From Clostridia bacterium (GTDB lineage: Bacteria > Bacillota > Clostridia > Oscillospirales > QAMX01), in contig JAKSPX010000001.1 in NCBI GenBank assembly GCA_024404415.1, positions 1-42,859 on the forward strand: 42,859 nt of DNA. Direction: 5' to 3'. Shown piece by piece: positions 8,486 to 17,151 of the stretch (positions are counted from its first letter, which is position 1; every line of letters starts with the position of its first letter). The notes under the pieces were generated by a model, which saw only the letters and a program-made list of their open reading frames with translations, was not told where the DNA came from and made no database searches. A program made the translations under genes and the position numbers.

Positions 8486-8523
8486 AAAAAAGCTGCTGCA
8501 ATTTTCATTGCAGCAGCTTTTTT
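8486..8523. terminator. Bidirectional terminator between SDR gene and rplQ
   Basis: A long perfect stem, AGCTGCTGCAAT / ATTGCAGCAGCT with loop TTTC, is flanked by A5 on the left and T6 on the right. It ends both the SDR gene and the ribosomal operon. Confidence 0.95.
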
Positions 8524-8537
8524 ATCAGCTATTCAGC

Positions 8538-8921
8538 TTATTTCGACTTTTTCTCGTCTTCCTTTTTGGTCTGCTCGTAGTTGACCAGTTCGATGATGGC
8601 CATTTCGGCAGCGTCACCGCGGCGAACGCCGGTACGGATCACGCGAGTATAACCGCCGTTTCTTTCGGCATAGAAGGGAGCGATCTCGTTGAAGAGCTTA
8701 TAAACCACGTCTTCCTTGGTGATGAAGGAGAAAGCCTGACGCTTGGAAGCAAGCGTGTTCGCTTTTCCGAGGGTAATCATTTTTTCAGCAAGAGGACGAA
8801 CCTCTTTGGCTCTGGTAACCGTGGTCTCTATTTTGCCGTTCTCAAGCAGATAGGTAACCATAGCGCGGAGCATCGCCATACGCTGATCGGTAGGTCTGCC
8901 GAGCTTGCGGGTTCCGGGCAT
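8538..8921 (-). CDS. rplQ: 50S ribosomal protein L17
   Basis: 127 residues. The N-terminal 'RKLGRPTDQRMAMLRAMV' segment and the 'ETTVTRAKEVRPLAEKMIT' segment are typical bL17. It binds 23S rRNA near the exit-tunnel side of the large subunit. A short lysine-rich tail (QTKKEDEKKSK) extends the C-terminus. It is the last gene of the 31-gene ribosomal block, directly after rpoA as is usual, and is followed by a strong bidirectional terminator. Confidence 0.98.
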   Translation of the reverse strand: MPGTRKLGRPTDQRMAMLRAMVTYLLENGKIETTVTRAKEVRPLAEKMITLGKANTLASKRQAFSFITKEDVVYKLFNEIAPFYAERNGGYTRVIRTGVRRGDAAEMAIIELVNYEQTKKEDEKKSK

Positions 8922-8956
8922 TTTGAAAACCTCCTTAAATTCATTTCATCAGAGAA

Positions 8957-9922
8957 TCAGTTTCCCTGATCTTCTTCTTTTTGCAGGGAAAGACCCATGG
9001 CGCTGAGCTTGTTGATGACTTCCTCCAGGGACTTGCGTCCGAGGTTGCGGACCTTCATCATATCTTCTTCAGTCATGCGGATAAGGTCTTCCACCGTGTT
9101 GATGTTTGCTCTTTTCAGGCAGTTGAACGATCTGACGGAGAGATCCAGCTCTTCGATCGTCATGCCGAGGGTAGAAGGCTTGGGTTCTTCATTGCCTTCC
9201 TCGGGCATCGGACGCGGAGCAATGTCGCCGGAAAGGGCGGCAAAATCAGAGAGCAGATCGATCAGGTGCTTGGCCGACCACGCCACTGCTTCCTGCGCGG
9301 TGAGGGTCTTGTCAGTCCAGACCTCAAGGGTCAGTTTATCAAGATCAACATCCTTACCGACACGGGTGTTTTCCACAGTGTAATTGACTTTCGTGACCGG
9401 AGTAAAAATCGAGTCTATCGGAATCAGTCCGATCGGCGCCTGCGCCGGCTTATTGCGTTCTGCGGGAACGTAGCCGTAACCCTGCGCCAAGGTGAGCTCC
9501 ATGTTCAGAGAAGCTCCTTCGGAAAGAGATGCGATAAGAAGATTCGGGTTAAGGATCTCCACTTCTGCGTCAGCCTTGATGTCGCCGGCTCTGACTTCGC
9601 AGGGACCGGTGGCTTCGATCGTCAGGGTCTTGGTAGTCGGGGCAAACAGGCGAGCTCTGATGGCTTTTACGTTTAATACGATCTCGGTGACATCCTCTTT
9701 GACACCGGGGATGGTCGAAAACTCATGCTGCACACCGGCGATCTTGATCGTGGTGATAGCCGTGCCGATGATGGACGACAGCAGCACACGTCTGAGTGAG
9801 TTGCCGAGGGTCGTGCCGTAACCTCTCTGAAGAGGCTCAACGACAAATTTTCCGTAGGAACCGTCGATTTCACTGCTGACACATTCAATATTAGGCTTCT
9901 TAATCTCTAACAAATCCTGCAC
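8957..9922 (-). CDS. rpoA: DNA-directed RNA polymerase subunit alpha
   Basis: 321 residues, slightly above the ~315 of Bacillus. The N-terminal dimerisation/assembly domain contains 'GYGTTLGNSLRRVLLSSI'. After an acidic linker, the C-terminal domain has the helix-hairpin-helix sequence 'LKRANINTVEDLIRMTEEDMMKVRNLGRKSLEEV'. It nucleates RNA polymerase assembly and contacts UP elements and activators. It sits between rpsD and rplQ as in the alpha operon. The C-terminus ends in a short acidic, glutamine-containing tail. Confidence 0.99.
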   Translation of the reverse strand: MQDLLEIKKPNIECVSSEIDGSYGKFVVEPLQRGYGTTLGNSLRRVLLSSIIGTAITTIKIAGVQHEFSTIPGVKEDVTEIVLNVKAIRARLFAPTTKTLTIEATGPCEVRAGDIKADAEVEILNPNLLIASLSEGASLNMELTLAQGYGYVPAERNKPAQAPIGLIPIDSIFTPVTKVNYTVENTRVGKDVDLDKLTLEVWTDKTLTAQEAVAWSAKHLIDLLSDFAALSGDIAPRPMPEEGNEEPKPSTLGMTIEELDLSVRSFNCLKRANINTVEDLIRMTEEDMMKVRNLGRKSLEEVINKLSAMGLSLQKEEDQGN

Positions 9923-9970
9923 CCTCCTTTATTGAGTTTTATGAACCACATGAAGTAAGCCGGATCAGGA

Positions 9971-10597
9971 TTACTTCGAATAGAGCTCGACGATGAGGTG
10001 TTCTTCGACCGGAAGGTCAATATCCTCACGAGCGGGCAGTGCGACGACCTTGCCTTCGCAGGTGTCGCGGTTCATATCCAACCACTTCGGAATGGGGCGA
10101 GTGGCGTTCGCTTCGTTGATATACTTGAACTTCTCGCTGGAACGGCTCTTCTCGACGAGAGCAATCACATCACCCTGCTTGACAAGGTAAGAGGGAATGT
10201 TGACTTTCTTGCCGTTGACCGTGAAGTGAGCGTGACGAACGAGCTGTCTGGCTTCCGGACGGGACATAGCGAGTCCGAGACGGTAGACGACGTTGTCAAG
10301 GCGAGTCTCCAGGATGCGGAGGAGGTTTTCGCCGGTGACGCCCTTCTGCTGTTCCGCCATATCGAAATACTTGGCGAACTGGCTCTCCAGGACACCGTAG
10401 TAACGACGGGTCTTCATCTTCTCACGAAGCTGGATGCCATATTCTTTCGCTTTGGTTCTGCCCTGACCATGCTGGCCGGGGGCATACTCTCTGCGGCTGA
10501 GTGCGCACTTATCCGTGTAGCAGCGATCACCCTTGAGGAACAGCTTCTGGCCCTCGCGGCGGCACATTCTGCAAACGGCTTCGGTATATCTTGCCAT
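9971..10597 (-). CDS. rpsD: 30S ribosomal protein S4, zinc-binding (C+) form
   Basis: 208 residues. Four N-terminal cysteines (C9, C12, C26, C31) give the zinc-binding form; the S4 RNA-binding domain follows (ETRLDNVVYRLG...). S4 starts 30S assembly by binding 16S rRNA and in Bacillus it also represses its own synthesis. ATG at 10597 is chosen because GGAGGTAAAGTAAAA lies before it; the in-frame extension up to 10621 lacks such a site. It lies between rpsK and rpoA. Confidence 0.98.
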   Translation of the reverse strand: MARYTEAVCRMCRREGQKLFLKGDRCYTDKCALSRREYAPGQHGQGRTKAKEYGIQLREKMKTRRYYGVLESQFAKYFDMAEQQKGVTGENLLRILETRLDNVVYRLGLAMSRPEARQLVRHAHFTVNGKKVNIPSYLVKQGDVIALVEKSRSSEKFKYINEANATRPIPKWLDMNRDTCEGKVVALPAREDIDLPVEEHLIVELYSK

Positions 10598-10621
10598 TTT
10601 TACTTTACCTCCAAAATTCAA

Positions 10622-11032
10622 TCAGACGCGGCGGCGCTTCGGCGGACGGCAGCCGTTGTGCGGGATCGGGGTAACGTCCTTGATCATGGTGACTTCCAGA
10701 CCGGCAGCCTGGAGGGCACGGATCGCAGCTTCTCTTCCCTGGCCCGGGCCGGTCACATAGACTTCAACAGTCTTGAGGCCGTGTTCCATGGCAGCTTTCG
10801 CAGCGGTTTCGGCAGCAGTCTGAGCGGCGAACGGCGTGCTCTTCTTGGAGCCGCGGAAGCCGAGCTCACCAGCAGACGCCCAGGAAAGAGCGTTGCCCTG
10901 CGTATCGGTGAGAGTAACGATGGTATTGTTGAAGGACGACTTGATGTGTGCCGCGCCCTTTTCAATGTTCTTGCGCTCGCGGCGCTTCTTGGAGACGACA
11001 GCACCTTTCTTGGGCGCATTCTTGCCAGCCAT
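10622..11032 (-). CDS. rpsK: 30S ribosomal protein S11
   Basis: 136 residues with the uS11 core 'AHIKSSFNNTIVTLTD', then 'GPGQGREAAIRALQAAG' and the C-terminal 'HNGCRPPKRRRV'. It forms part of the 30S platform near the mRNA exit. Its N-terminus is lysine/arginine-rich (KNAPKKGAVVSKKRRERK). It is encoded between rpsM and rpsD, 15 bases after rpsM. Confidence 0.99.
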   Translation of the reverse strand: MAGKNAPKKGAVVSKKRRERKNIEKGAAHIKSSFNNTIVTLTDTQGNALSWASAGELGFRGSKKSTPFAAQTAAETAAKAAMEHGLKTVEVYVTGPGQGREAAIRALQAAGLEVTMIKDVTPIPHNGCRPPKRRRV

Positions 11033-11047
11033 TACTTAGTCCTCCCT

Positions 11048-11416
11048 TTACTGTTTCTTGTTGGCGATGGTCTTCTTCGGGCCCTTGCGCGTACGAGCAT
11101 TCGTCTTCGTGCGCTGACCGCGGACCGGAAGGCCTCTTCTGTGTCTCGTTCCTCTGTAGGAACCGATTTCGATCAGTCTCTTGATGTCAAGAGCAACGTT
11201 GCGGCGAAGGTCGCCGTCAACGGTGTAGTCGTGATCGATGGTTTCACGGAGACGAGCGATTTCATCATCGGTGAGATCCTTGACTCTGGTGTCAGGATTT
11301 ACGTTGGCGGTTTTCAGAATGTCATTGGAGAGCTTTCTGCCAATGCCATAGATATAAGTCAACCCGATTTCGACGCGCTTTTCACGCGGCAGGTCAACAC
11401 CGGCTATACGAGCCAT
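11048..11416 (-). CDS. rpsM: 30S ribosomal protein S13
   Basis: 122 residues, starting MARIAGVDLPREKRVEIGLT and ending in the basic tail 'RTRKGPKKTIANKKQ'. This is the full uS13 pattern. It sits in the 30S head, contacts P-site tRNA and bridges to the 50S subunit. It follows rpmJ, the usual order at the start of the alpha operon. Confidence 0.99.
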   Translation of the reverse strand: MARIAGVDLPREKRVEIGLTYIYGIGRKLSNDILKTANVNPDTRVKDLTDDEIARLRETIDHDYTVDGDLRRNVALDIKRLIEIGSYRGTRHRRGLPVRGQRTKTNARTRKGPKKTIANKKQ

Positions 11417-11439
11417 ACTTTTATACCTCCACTAAATAA

Positions 11440-11565
11440 TCAGCCTTGCTTCTGCTTATGTCTCGGGCCGTTCTTCGGGTCCGAGCAGATAACCATAACG
11501 ACGCCCTTGCGGCGGATAACCTTGCATTTGTCGCAGATCGGTTTGACCGACGGTCTTACCTTCAT
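11440..11565 (-). CDS. rpmJ: 50S ribosomal protein L36, with four-residue insertion
   Basis: 41 residues, read directly from the minus strand between infA and rpsM. The N-terminal 28 residues match bL36 (MKVRPSVKPICDKCK...VMVIC), with zinc-ribbon cysteines C11, C14 and C27. Family members are normally 37-38 residues and end like NPKHKQRQG; here the end is DPKNGPRHKQKQG. About four extra residues thus lie between the third cysteine and the histidine ligand, which moves to position 36. AAGGTGCAATCC precedes the ATG. The protein binds 23S rRNA in the large subunit. Confidence 0.97.
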   Translation of the reverse strand: MKVRPSVKPICDKCKVIRRKGVVMVICSDPKNGPRHKQKQG

Positions 11566-11589
11566 TGGATTGCACCTTCCTTTTCTCTT

Positions 11590-11808
11590 TTACTTGGAAC
11601 GCCATGTGATTCTGCCCTTCGTGAGATCGTAAGGCGACATTTCAAGCGTCACCTTATCACCCGGGAGAATCTTGATGAAATTCATTCTGAGCTTGCCGGA
11701 AATGTGCGCGTGAATTCTGTGCTTATTCTGGAGCTCAACTAAGAACATCGCGTTTGGCAGCGCTTCTATGACGATACCTTCGAGTTCAATAACATCATCT
11801 TTTGCCAA
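11590..11808 (-). CDS. infA: Translation initiation factor IF-1
   Basis: 72 residues, the standard length. An S1-like OB fold with 'DVIELEGIVIEALPNAMFLV', 'HAHISGKLRMNFIKILPGD' and 'YDLTKGRITWR'. It occupies the 30S A site during initiation. It lies between map and rpmJ, as in the Bacillus spc/alpha arrangement. Confidence 0.99.
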   Translation of the reverse strand: MAKDDVIELEGIVIEALPNAMFLVELQNKHRIHAHISGKLRMNFIKILPGDKVTLEMSPYDLTKGRITWRSK

Positions 11809-11839
11809 GGCGGCATACCTCCTTTAACATTGAATCTGT

Positions 11840-12598
11840 TTAGACATCTTCTTCAGAAGACGTCAGCAGCACCGGATCACCATCCGTGATCAGTACTGTG
11901 TGCTCATAATGAGCCGATAGTTTATGGTCGATCGTGAGAACCGTCCAACCGTCCGACAGAACGCGGACGCCATATGTTCCTGCGTTGACCATCGGCTCAA
12001 TTGCGATCGTCATTCCGGCACGAAGCCGCGGGCCGTGCCCGGGCTCTCCGAAATTCGGCACTTCCGGATCCTCGTGAAGTTCTGCGCCCACACCGTGGCC
12101 GACGAACTTACGCACGACGGAGTAACCGTTTGCCTCGCAATACGTCTGTATCGCGTGGGAGATATCTGTCAGCTTGTGCCCTTCTCGCGCAAATTTTATA
12201 CCTTCATAGAAACTCTGTCGCGTGACGGCGACCAGTCGCTCGGCCTCTTCACTTGCTTTGCCGCAGATGAAGGTCCGTGCGGTGTCTCCATGATACCCCT
12301 TGTAGATCGCACCGACGTCGACCTTGACCAGATCTCCGTCCTTGATGACCTTGCTTCCGGGAATCCCGTGGATCACCTCGTCGTTAACGGAAACGCACGC
12401 AGCCGCCGGAAATCCGCCGTATCCCAGGAAAGAGGGTTTCATGTGATGCTCCGCGATGACTTTTCTCACCGTCATGTCAACATCGCGCGTTGTGACGCCG
12501 GGCTTGATCATTTCGCCGGCGGCGTCGAGTGCAAGTCCACAAACCTTACCGGCCGCGCGCATGCACTCGATTTCATACGGAGATTTGATCGTGATCAT
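11840..12598 (-). CDS. map: Methionine aminopeptidase, type I
   Basis: 252 residues, pita-bread fold without the zinc-finger extension (type Ia). The five metal ligands are all present: D94, D105, H168, E201 and E232, plus the substrate histidine H78 in IHGIP. It removes N-terminal methionine from nascent proteins. The ATG overlaps the adk stop (ATGA), so translation is coupled. The spacing to infA is short and cotranscription with the ribosomal genes is clear. Confidence 0.98.
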   Translation of the reverse strand: MITIKSPYEIECMRAAGKVCGLALDAAGEMIKPGVTTRDVDMTVRKVIAEHHMKPSFLGYGGFPAAACVSVNDEVIHGIPGSKVIKDGDLVKVDVGAIYKGYHGDTARTFICGKASEEAERLVAVTRQSFYEGIKFAREGHKLTDISHAIQTYCEANGYSVVRKFVGHGVGAELHEDPEVPNFGEPGHGPRLRAGMTIAIEPMVNAGTYGVRVLSDGWTVLTIDHKLSAHYEHTVLITDGDPVLLTSSEEDV

Positions 12599-13233
12599 TC
12601 CGTAATTCCCAACGCCGCAAAGATTCTTTCGGTGATCTCCGAAATGGTGCCCATTCCGTCGACCTTGGAAAGGATCCCTTCCTTCTCGTAATATGCCTTG
12701 ACAGGCTCAGTCTGCTCATGGAAGACCACGAGGCGAGCTCGAACGGTTTCTTCCTTATCGTCGTCACGCTGGAAGAGCGGGGCGCCGCATTTGTCGCAGA
12801 TGCCCTCTTTCTGGGGCTTATTGAAAAGGGTGTGATACGATGCTCCGCAGTTTTTGCAGCTGCGTCTGCCGGACATTCTGCCGATGATGGCTTCATCTTC
12901 GGTTTCGATGGAGACGACCTTATCGATCGCAGCGCCCATGTCCTTCAGCGCTTCGGCCTGCGCGACCGTGCGGGGATATCCGTCGAGGATATAGCCGTTT
13001 TCACAGTCATCCTTGGAAAGTCTCGCCTTGAGCATGTCGATGATCAGGTCATCGGGAACAAGGTTGCCGCTCTCCATGTATCCGCGGGCTTTTTCTCCGA
13101 GCTCAGTGCCGTTCTTCAGATGCTCACGCAGGATGTTGCCCGTGGAGATCGAAGGAATGCCGAGCTTTTCAATGATCTTCTCCGCCTGCGTGCCTTTGCC
13201 CGCACCCGGAGCGCCAAGTAAAATAATCTTCAT
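12595..13233 (-). CDS. adk: Adenylate kinase with zinc-binding LID
   Basis: 212 residues. The P-loop is GAPGAGKGT (7-15), the AMP-binding stretch STGNILREHL follows, and DGYPRT lies near residue 84. The LID domain has four cysteines, C126, C129, C146 and C149, as in Gram-positive zinc-containing adenylate kinases. It interconverts ATP + AMP and 2 ADP. The start at 13233 (MKIILLGAPG) is chosen over an upstream in-frame ATG because the P-loop strand must be near the N-terminus and GGCGAAAG lies just upstream. It follows secY by 16 bases and overlaps map. Confidence 0.98.
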   Translation of the reverse strand: MKIILLGAPGAGKGTQAEKIIEKLGIPSISTGNILREHLKNGTELGEKARGYMESGNLVPDDLIIDMLKARLSKDDCENGYILDGYPRTVAQAEALKDMGAAIDKVVSIETEDEAIIGRMSGRRSCKNCGASYHTLFNKPQKEGICDKCGAPLFQRDDDKEETVRARLVVFHEQTEPVKAYYEKEGILSKVDGMGTISEITERIFAALGITE

Positions 13234-13249
13234 ACTTTCGCCTTTTTCC

Positions 13250-14587
13250 TTAATCAAGGAAGCCCTTATGATAACGCATAACGATCTGCGCTTCCATAGC
13301 CTTGACGGTGTCAAGCGCAACGCCGACAACGATCAGCACGGTCGTGCCGCCGAGAGCGATACCGCTGAGCGACTTTGAGAAGACACTGACGATGATCGGG
13401 AGGACGGCAATGAAGCCGAGGAAGCCCGCACCGATGATGGTGACCTTCTTGAGGACCTTGGAAATGTAATCGGCAGTCGGCTTACCGGGACGATAACCCG
13501 GGATGGAACCGCCCTGGCTCTTCAGGTTATTCGCAACTTCAATCGGATTGAACTGCGTATAAGCGTAGAAGAACGAGAAGCCGATGATCATAAGGAAGTA
13601 AAGAACGACGTAAACAGGAGACGGGGAGGAGAGCCAGGAGATGACCGCATCCCAGAAACCATTGTATTCGTTGCCGAAACCGGAAGCGGTTTTGCCGCAG
13701 AACGAATAAATGATGGAGGGCAGCGAGACGATGCTCGATGCGAAGATGACCGGCATGACACCCGTCATGTTGACCTTCAGCGGAATGAAGGAAGTCTGTC
13801 CGCCGTAGACTTTTCTGCCGACAACTCTCTTCGCGTACTGGGTCGGGAGTCTTCTTTCAGCGTCGGTAACAAAGACGATGAAGATGATGACCGCCAGGAA
13901 GGCGAGGAGGACAGCGGCGAGAACGAAGATATTCAGAGTACCGGCAGCGACGTTGGCATAAAGCGAAACGCAGATGCTCGGGATTCTGGAAATGATACCG
14001 ACAAAGAGGATGATCGAAATACCATTGCCAATGCCGTAGGAGTTGATCTGTTCACCCAGCCACATGATGATGGCGGAGCCTGCGGCGAAGGAGGCGATGA
14101 TAACGAACGCTTTCCAGACATTCGGATTTTCAAGAACGTCGACGTAGCTGCCGTCGGTGAGCTGGATGCTCTGGTTCTTGATGGCGGTGTAGTAAGCAAA
14201 GCCCTGGATGAGGCCGATAGCGACCGTGACGTAACGGGTGAGGGCAGCCTGTTTCTTTCTGCCTTCATCGCCGCCCTCCTTGACCATCTTCTCAAGAGCC
14301 GGGATGGCAATGGTGAGAAGCTGGACAATAATGGAGGCGTTGATGTACGGGGTGATCGACATCGCAAAGAGCGTCATGCTCTGGAATGCGCCGCCGGACA
14401 GAAGGCTCAGATAACCGAAGAACTGATTGTTCGTCGAGTTGAAGATGAGACCGACTGCTTCAGGATTGACGTAGGGGACCGTGATGGTGCCCATGCCGAT
14501 TCTGACGATCAGAATGATGAGAAGCGTGAAGAGGATTTTTTTGCGAAGTTCTTTAATGCTCCAAGCGTTTTTAATCGTCTCAAACAT
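13250..14587 (-). CDS. secY: Protein translocase subunit SecY
   Basis: 445 residues with about ten hydrophobic segments, the channel subunit of the Sec translocon in the cytoplasmic membrane. 'GGAFQSMTLFAMSITPYINASII' lies near the plug/TM2 region, and 'NPIEVANNLKSQGGSIPGYRPGKPT' is the conserved cytosolic loop before TM9. The start codon overlaps the rplO stop by one base (TAATG), indicating translational coupling. It lies at the usual place between rplO and adk. Confidence 0.98.
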   Translation of the reverse strand: MFETIKNAWSIKELRKKILFTLLIILIVRIGMGTITVPYVNPEAVGLIFNSTNNQFFGYLSLLSGGAFQSMTLFAMSITPYINASIIVQLLTIAIPALEKMVKEGGDEGRKKQAALTRYVTVAIGLIQGFAYYTAIKNQSIQLTDGSYVDVLENPNVWKAFVIIASFAAGSAIIMWLGEQINSYGIGNGISIILFVGIISRIPSICVSLYANVAAGTLNIFVLAAVLLAFLAVIIFIVFVTDAERRLPTQYAKRVVGRKVYGGQTSFIPLKVNMTGVMPVIFASSIVSLPSIIYSFCGKTASGFGNEYNGFWDAVISWLSSPSPVYVVLYFLMIIGFSFFYAYTQFNPIEVANNLKSQGGSIPGYRPGKPTADYISKVLKKVTIIGAGFLGFIAVLPIIVSVFSKSLSGIALGGTTVLIVVGVALDTVKAMEAQIVMRYHKGFLD

Positions 14588-15030
14588 TAAATCACCTCAA
14601 CTTTGCCTCCGGCTGCTTCGATCTTCGCTTTCGCGGATTCAGAGCAGGCACTAACCTTGACCGTAAGGGGAACATTGATCTCCCCGTTGCCAAGGAGTTT
14701 GATTCCATCAAAGGTCTTTTTGACAAGTCCGATGCTCTGGAGAGCGGCCGTATCGACTACGGCGTCTTTTTCAAAGCTTGCGAGATCAGAGATGTTGATC
14801 GTCGCATAAACAGTGGCAAAATTGGCGTTGTTGAAGCCGCGCTTCGGAAGTCTTCTCTGAAGGGGCATCTGGCCGCCTTCGAAGCCCGGGCGGATACCAA
14901 CGCTGGAACGCTGACCCTGGCCCTTGTGACCACGGCCACCGGTCTTACCGTTGCCGCTGCCGGGACCGCGACCCTTGCGCTTGCCGACAGTCTTGTCTTC
15001 GGCAGGAGTAAGATTACCTAAATTCAACAT
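14587..15030 (-). CDS. rplO: 50S ribosomal protein L15
   Basis: 147 residues. The glycine/arginine-rich N-terminus (KRKGRGPGSGNGKTGGRGHKG) and 'GFEGGQMPLQRRLPKRGF' are diagnostic of uL15. It is a late 50S assembly protein. It follows rpmD and overlaps secY by one base. Confidence 0.99.
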   Translation of the reverse strand: MLNLGNLTPAEDKTVGKRKGRGPGSGNGKTGGRGHKGQGQRSSVGIRPGFEGGQMPLQRRLPKRGFNNANFATVYATINISDLASFEKDAVVDTAALQSIGLVKKTFDGIKLLGNGEINVPLTVKVSACSESAKAKIEAAGGKVEVI

Positions 15031-15042
15031 TTCAGTGCCTCC

Positions 15043-15219
15043 TTATTCAACGACTTCGGTCTTGACCAGGTAGGCGATCTGAGCGATCTTGCCTTTGGTC
15101 ATGGCGTTGTCGGGCTGGACCGTCGCGTCGTTGATCTTCTTGAGGCCCAGTGAATGCGCTGTGGCAATGTGCTTATCGTTTCTGCCGTTAAGGCTCTTGA
15201 CAAGAGTAACTTTAATCAT
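15043..15219 (-). CDS. rpmD: 50S ribosomal protein L30
   Basis: 58 residues (MIKVTLVKSLNGRNDKHIAT...). I prefer ATG at 15219 to the ATG two codons upstream, because GGAGGGA then lies eight rather than two bases away. It is a small 50S surface protein encoded between rpsE and rplO, the normal spc order. Confidence 0.97.
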   Translation of the reverse strand: MIKVTLVKSLNGRNDKHIATAHSLGLKKINDATVQPDNAMTKGKIAQIAYLVKTEVVE

Positions 15220-15233
15220 TTTCATTCCCTCCG

Positions 15234-15740
15234 TCAGCCCTGAATCTCGGCAACCGTCTTGCCTCTCTTGCGGGCGACTTCTTCAGCACCCGTGAGCTGC
15301 ATGAGACCCTGGATGGTGGCCGTCACGACGTTCTGCGGATTGTTGGAACGAAGAGACTTGGTTCTGATGTTACGGATACCGGCCATTTCCATGACGGCAC
15401 GAACCGGGCCGCCGGCGATGACGCCGGTGCCTTCCGGGGCGGGCTTGAGAAGAACTCTGCCGGCTCCGAATTCGCCGATCACTTCGTGGGGGATGGTATT
15501 ACCGAGAAGGGTTACTTTGACAAGATTTTTCTTTGCATCTTCGATGGCCTTGCGGATGGCATCGGGAGCTTCGCTCGCCTTGCCGTTGCCGTAACCGAGG
15601 ATGCCGTTGCCGTTGCCGACGACCACGAGAGCCGAGTACTTATAAAGGCGACCGCCCTTAACAGTCTTGGAAACGCGGTTGGTAACGACGACTTTTTCCT
15701 GGAGCTCGCCGAGTTCGGCGGCGTCTATTCTCTGAGACAT
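15234..15740 (-). CDS. rpsE: 30S ribosomal protein S5
   Basis: 168 residues. The dsRNA-binding-like N-terminal half has 'LQEKVVVTNRVSKTVKGGR', followed by 'GYGNGKASEAPDAIRKA' and 'AGGPVRAVMEMAGIRNI'. These are uS5 hallmarks. It lies at the mRNA entry channel and affects decoding accuracy. It lies between rplR and rpmD. Confidence 0.99.
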   Translation of the reverse strand: MSQRIDAAELGELQEKVVVTNRVSKTVKGGRLYKYSALVVVGNGNGILGYGNGKASEAPDAIRKAIEDAKKNLVKVTLLGNTIPHEVIGEFGAGRVLLKPAPEGTGVIAGGPVRAVMEMAGIRNIRTKSLRSNNPQNVVTATIQGLMQLTGAEEVARKRGKTVAEIQG

Positions 15741-15755
15741 TTTCGTTCCTCCCCG

Positions 15756-16115
15756 TTAAAACTTGAGTCCGCCTTCACGGGCGCCCTCAGCAAGTGCCTG
15801 AACACGGCCGTGATACACATAGCCGCCACGGTCAAACACGACGTTTTCGATGCCGCAGGCTTTCGCTCTTTCGGCAATCATCGCACCGACCTTCTTAGCA
15901 GCGTCCTTGTTGCCGCCGTATTCGGTGAAATCCTTTTCAACGGTGGAGGCAGCGGCGAGGGTCTTGCCCGCGACGTCGTCGATCACCTGAGCATAGATGT
16001 GCTTTTCGCTACGGAACACACAGAGTCTCGGGCTTTCGGGGGTGCCCGAAATAACGGCACGGACTCTCTTATGACGCGTGATGCGCGCCGTGTTGGAATC
16101 TTTCTTGCTTACCAT
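15756..16115 (-). CDS. rplR: 50S ribosomal protein L18
   Basis: 119 residues with 'RHKRVRAVISGTPESPRLCVFRSEKHIYAQVIDD' split over the core fold and 'VVFDRGGYVYHGRVQALAEGAREGG' at the C-terminus. It binds 5S rRNA in the central protuberance. It lies between rplF and rpsE. Confidence 0.99.
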   Translation of the reverse strand: MVSKKDSNTARITRHKRVRAVISGTPESPRLCVFRSEKHIYAQVIDDVAGKTLAAASTVEKDFTEYGGNKDAAKKVGAMIAERAKACGIENVVFDRGGYVYHGRVQALAEGAREGGLKF

Positions 16116-16131
16116 TATTTATGCACACTCC

Positions 16132-16677
16132 TTACTTCTTACCGGATTTACCCTCTTTGAGGACAATAACCTCACCGAGGTATCTGATGCCCTTGCCCTT
16201 GTAAGGTTCCGGAGGTCTCTTGGAGCGGACGTCCGCTGCAAACTGACCGACCTTATCCTTTTCAGCACCCTTGATGGTGATGTTGTTCGGGTTCGGAACT
16301 TCAATGGTGATGCCGGGGATCTCTTCCATGACGACGTCATGAGAGTATCCGAGGTTCATAACCAGCTTCTTGCCTTCCTTTGCAGCACGGTAACCGACGC
16401 CTTCGATGACGAGCTTCTTTTCAAAGCCGTCCGTAACGCCCTTAACCATGTTGGCGATGAGGGTTCTGGCAAGACCGTGGAGCGCCTTGATCTTGGGATC
16501 GTCGCTCGAACGGGTAACCTTGATCATGTTCTCTTCCTTGGAAACGGAGAGAGTCTTGTCATAAACGTAGGAAAGTTCAGTGCTATTCTTCTTCACGATC
16601 ACTTTTCTGGCGTTTTCGTCAACGGAAACGTCGACGCCCGCCGGAATGGTGATGGGGAGTCTACCGATTCTCGACAT
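16132..16677 (-). CDS. rplF: 50S ribosomal protein L6
   Basis: 181 residues: MSRIGRLPITIPAGVDV start, two tandem L6 folds, 'GVGYRAAKEGKKLVMNLGYSH' in the middle and 'RPPEPYKGKGIRYLGE' near the end. It lies close to the GTPase-associated centre. It lies between rpsH and rplR. Confidence 0.99.
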   Translation of the reverse strand: MSRIGRLPITIPAGVDVSVDENARKVIVKKNSTELSYVYDKTLSVSKEENMIKVTRSSDDPKIKALHGLARTLIANMVKGVTDGFEKKLVIEGVGYRAAKEGKKLVMNLGYSHDVVMEEIPGITIEVPNPNNITIKGAEKDKVGQFAADVRSKRPPEPYKGKGIRYLGEVIVLKEGKSGKK

Positions 16678-16688
16678 GATTAGCCTCC

Positions 16689-17087
16689 TTACCAGACGAA
16701 CGCAAGGACTTCGCCGCCGACATGCTCAGCTCTCGCCTTGCTGTCAGTCATGACGCCCTTGGAGGTGGAAATGATGGCCGTGCCGAGACCGCGAAGACCC
16801 TTCGGCATATCTTCCACACCGGCGTAGACACGCAGGCCGGGCTTGGGACCTCTGCGGAGACCCGAGATGATCGGTTCTCTGTTCTGGCCGTACTTGAGGG
16901 AGATACGGATGATGCCCTGGCCGCCGTCATCGATGAGGGTGTACATCTTAATGTAACCTTCCTCCATGAGGATCTCGGCGATCGCTTTCTTGGTACCGGA
17001 AGCGGGAACATCGACCGTGTCGTGCTTTTGGGAATTCGCGTTGCGGATTCTGGTCAGCATATCCGCGATAGGATCTGTGATCTGCAT
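16689..17087 (-). CDS. rpsH: 30S ribosomal protein S8
   Basis: 132 residues. 'DPIADMLTRIRNANSQKHDTV' at the N-terminus and 'STSKGVMTDSKARAEHVGGEVLAFVW' at the C-terminus are typical uS8. It binds 16S rRNA helix 21. In enterobacteria S8 represses the spc operon at rplE; no matching site was identified here. It follows rpsN by 64 bases. Confidence 0.99.
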   Translation of the reverse strand: MQITDPIADMLTRIRNANSQKHDTVDVPASGTKKAIAEILMEEGYIKMYTLIDDGGQGIIRISLKYGQNREPIISGLRRGPKPGLRVYAGVEDMPKGLRGLGTAIISTSKGVMTDSKARAEHVGGEVLAFVW

Positions 17088-17151
17088 TTCTATATTTTCT
17101 CCTTTCAGAAGTTAGAGGCAGACGCCTCCACTTTTCCCTAAGGCCGGGAAT

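Noticed and set aside
10597..10621. Longer S4 start (eight extra codons)
   Set aside because: No ribosome binding site; MARYTE at 10597 is the conserved S4 start with GGAGG upstream.
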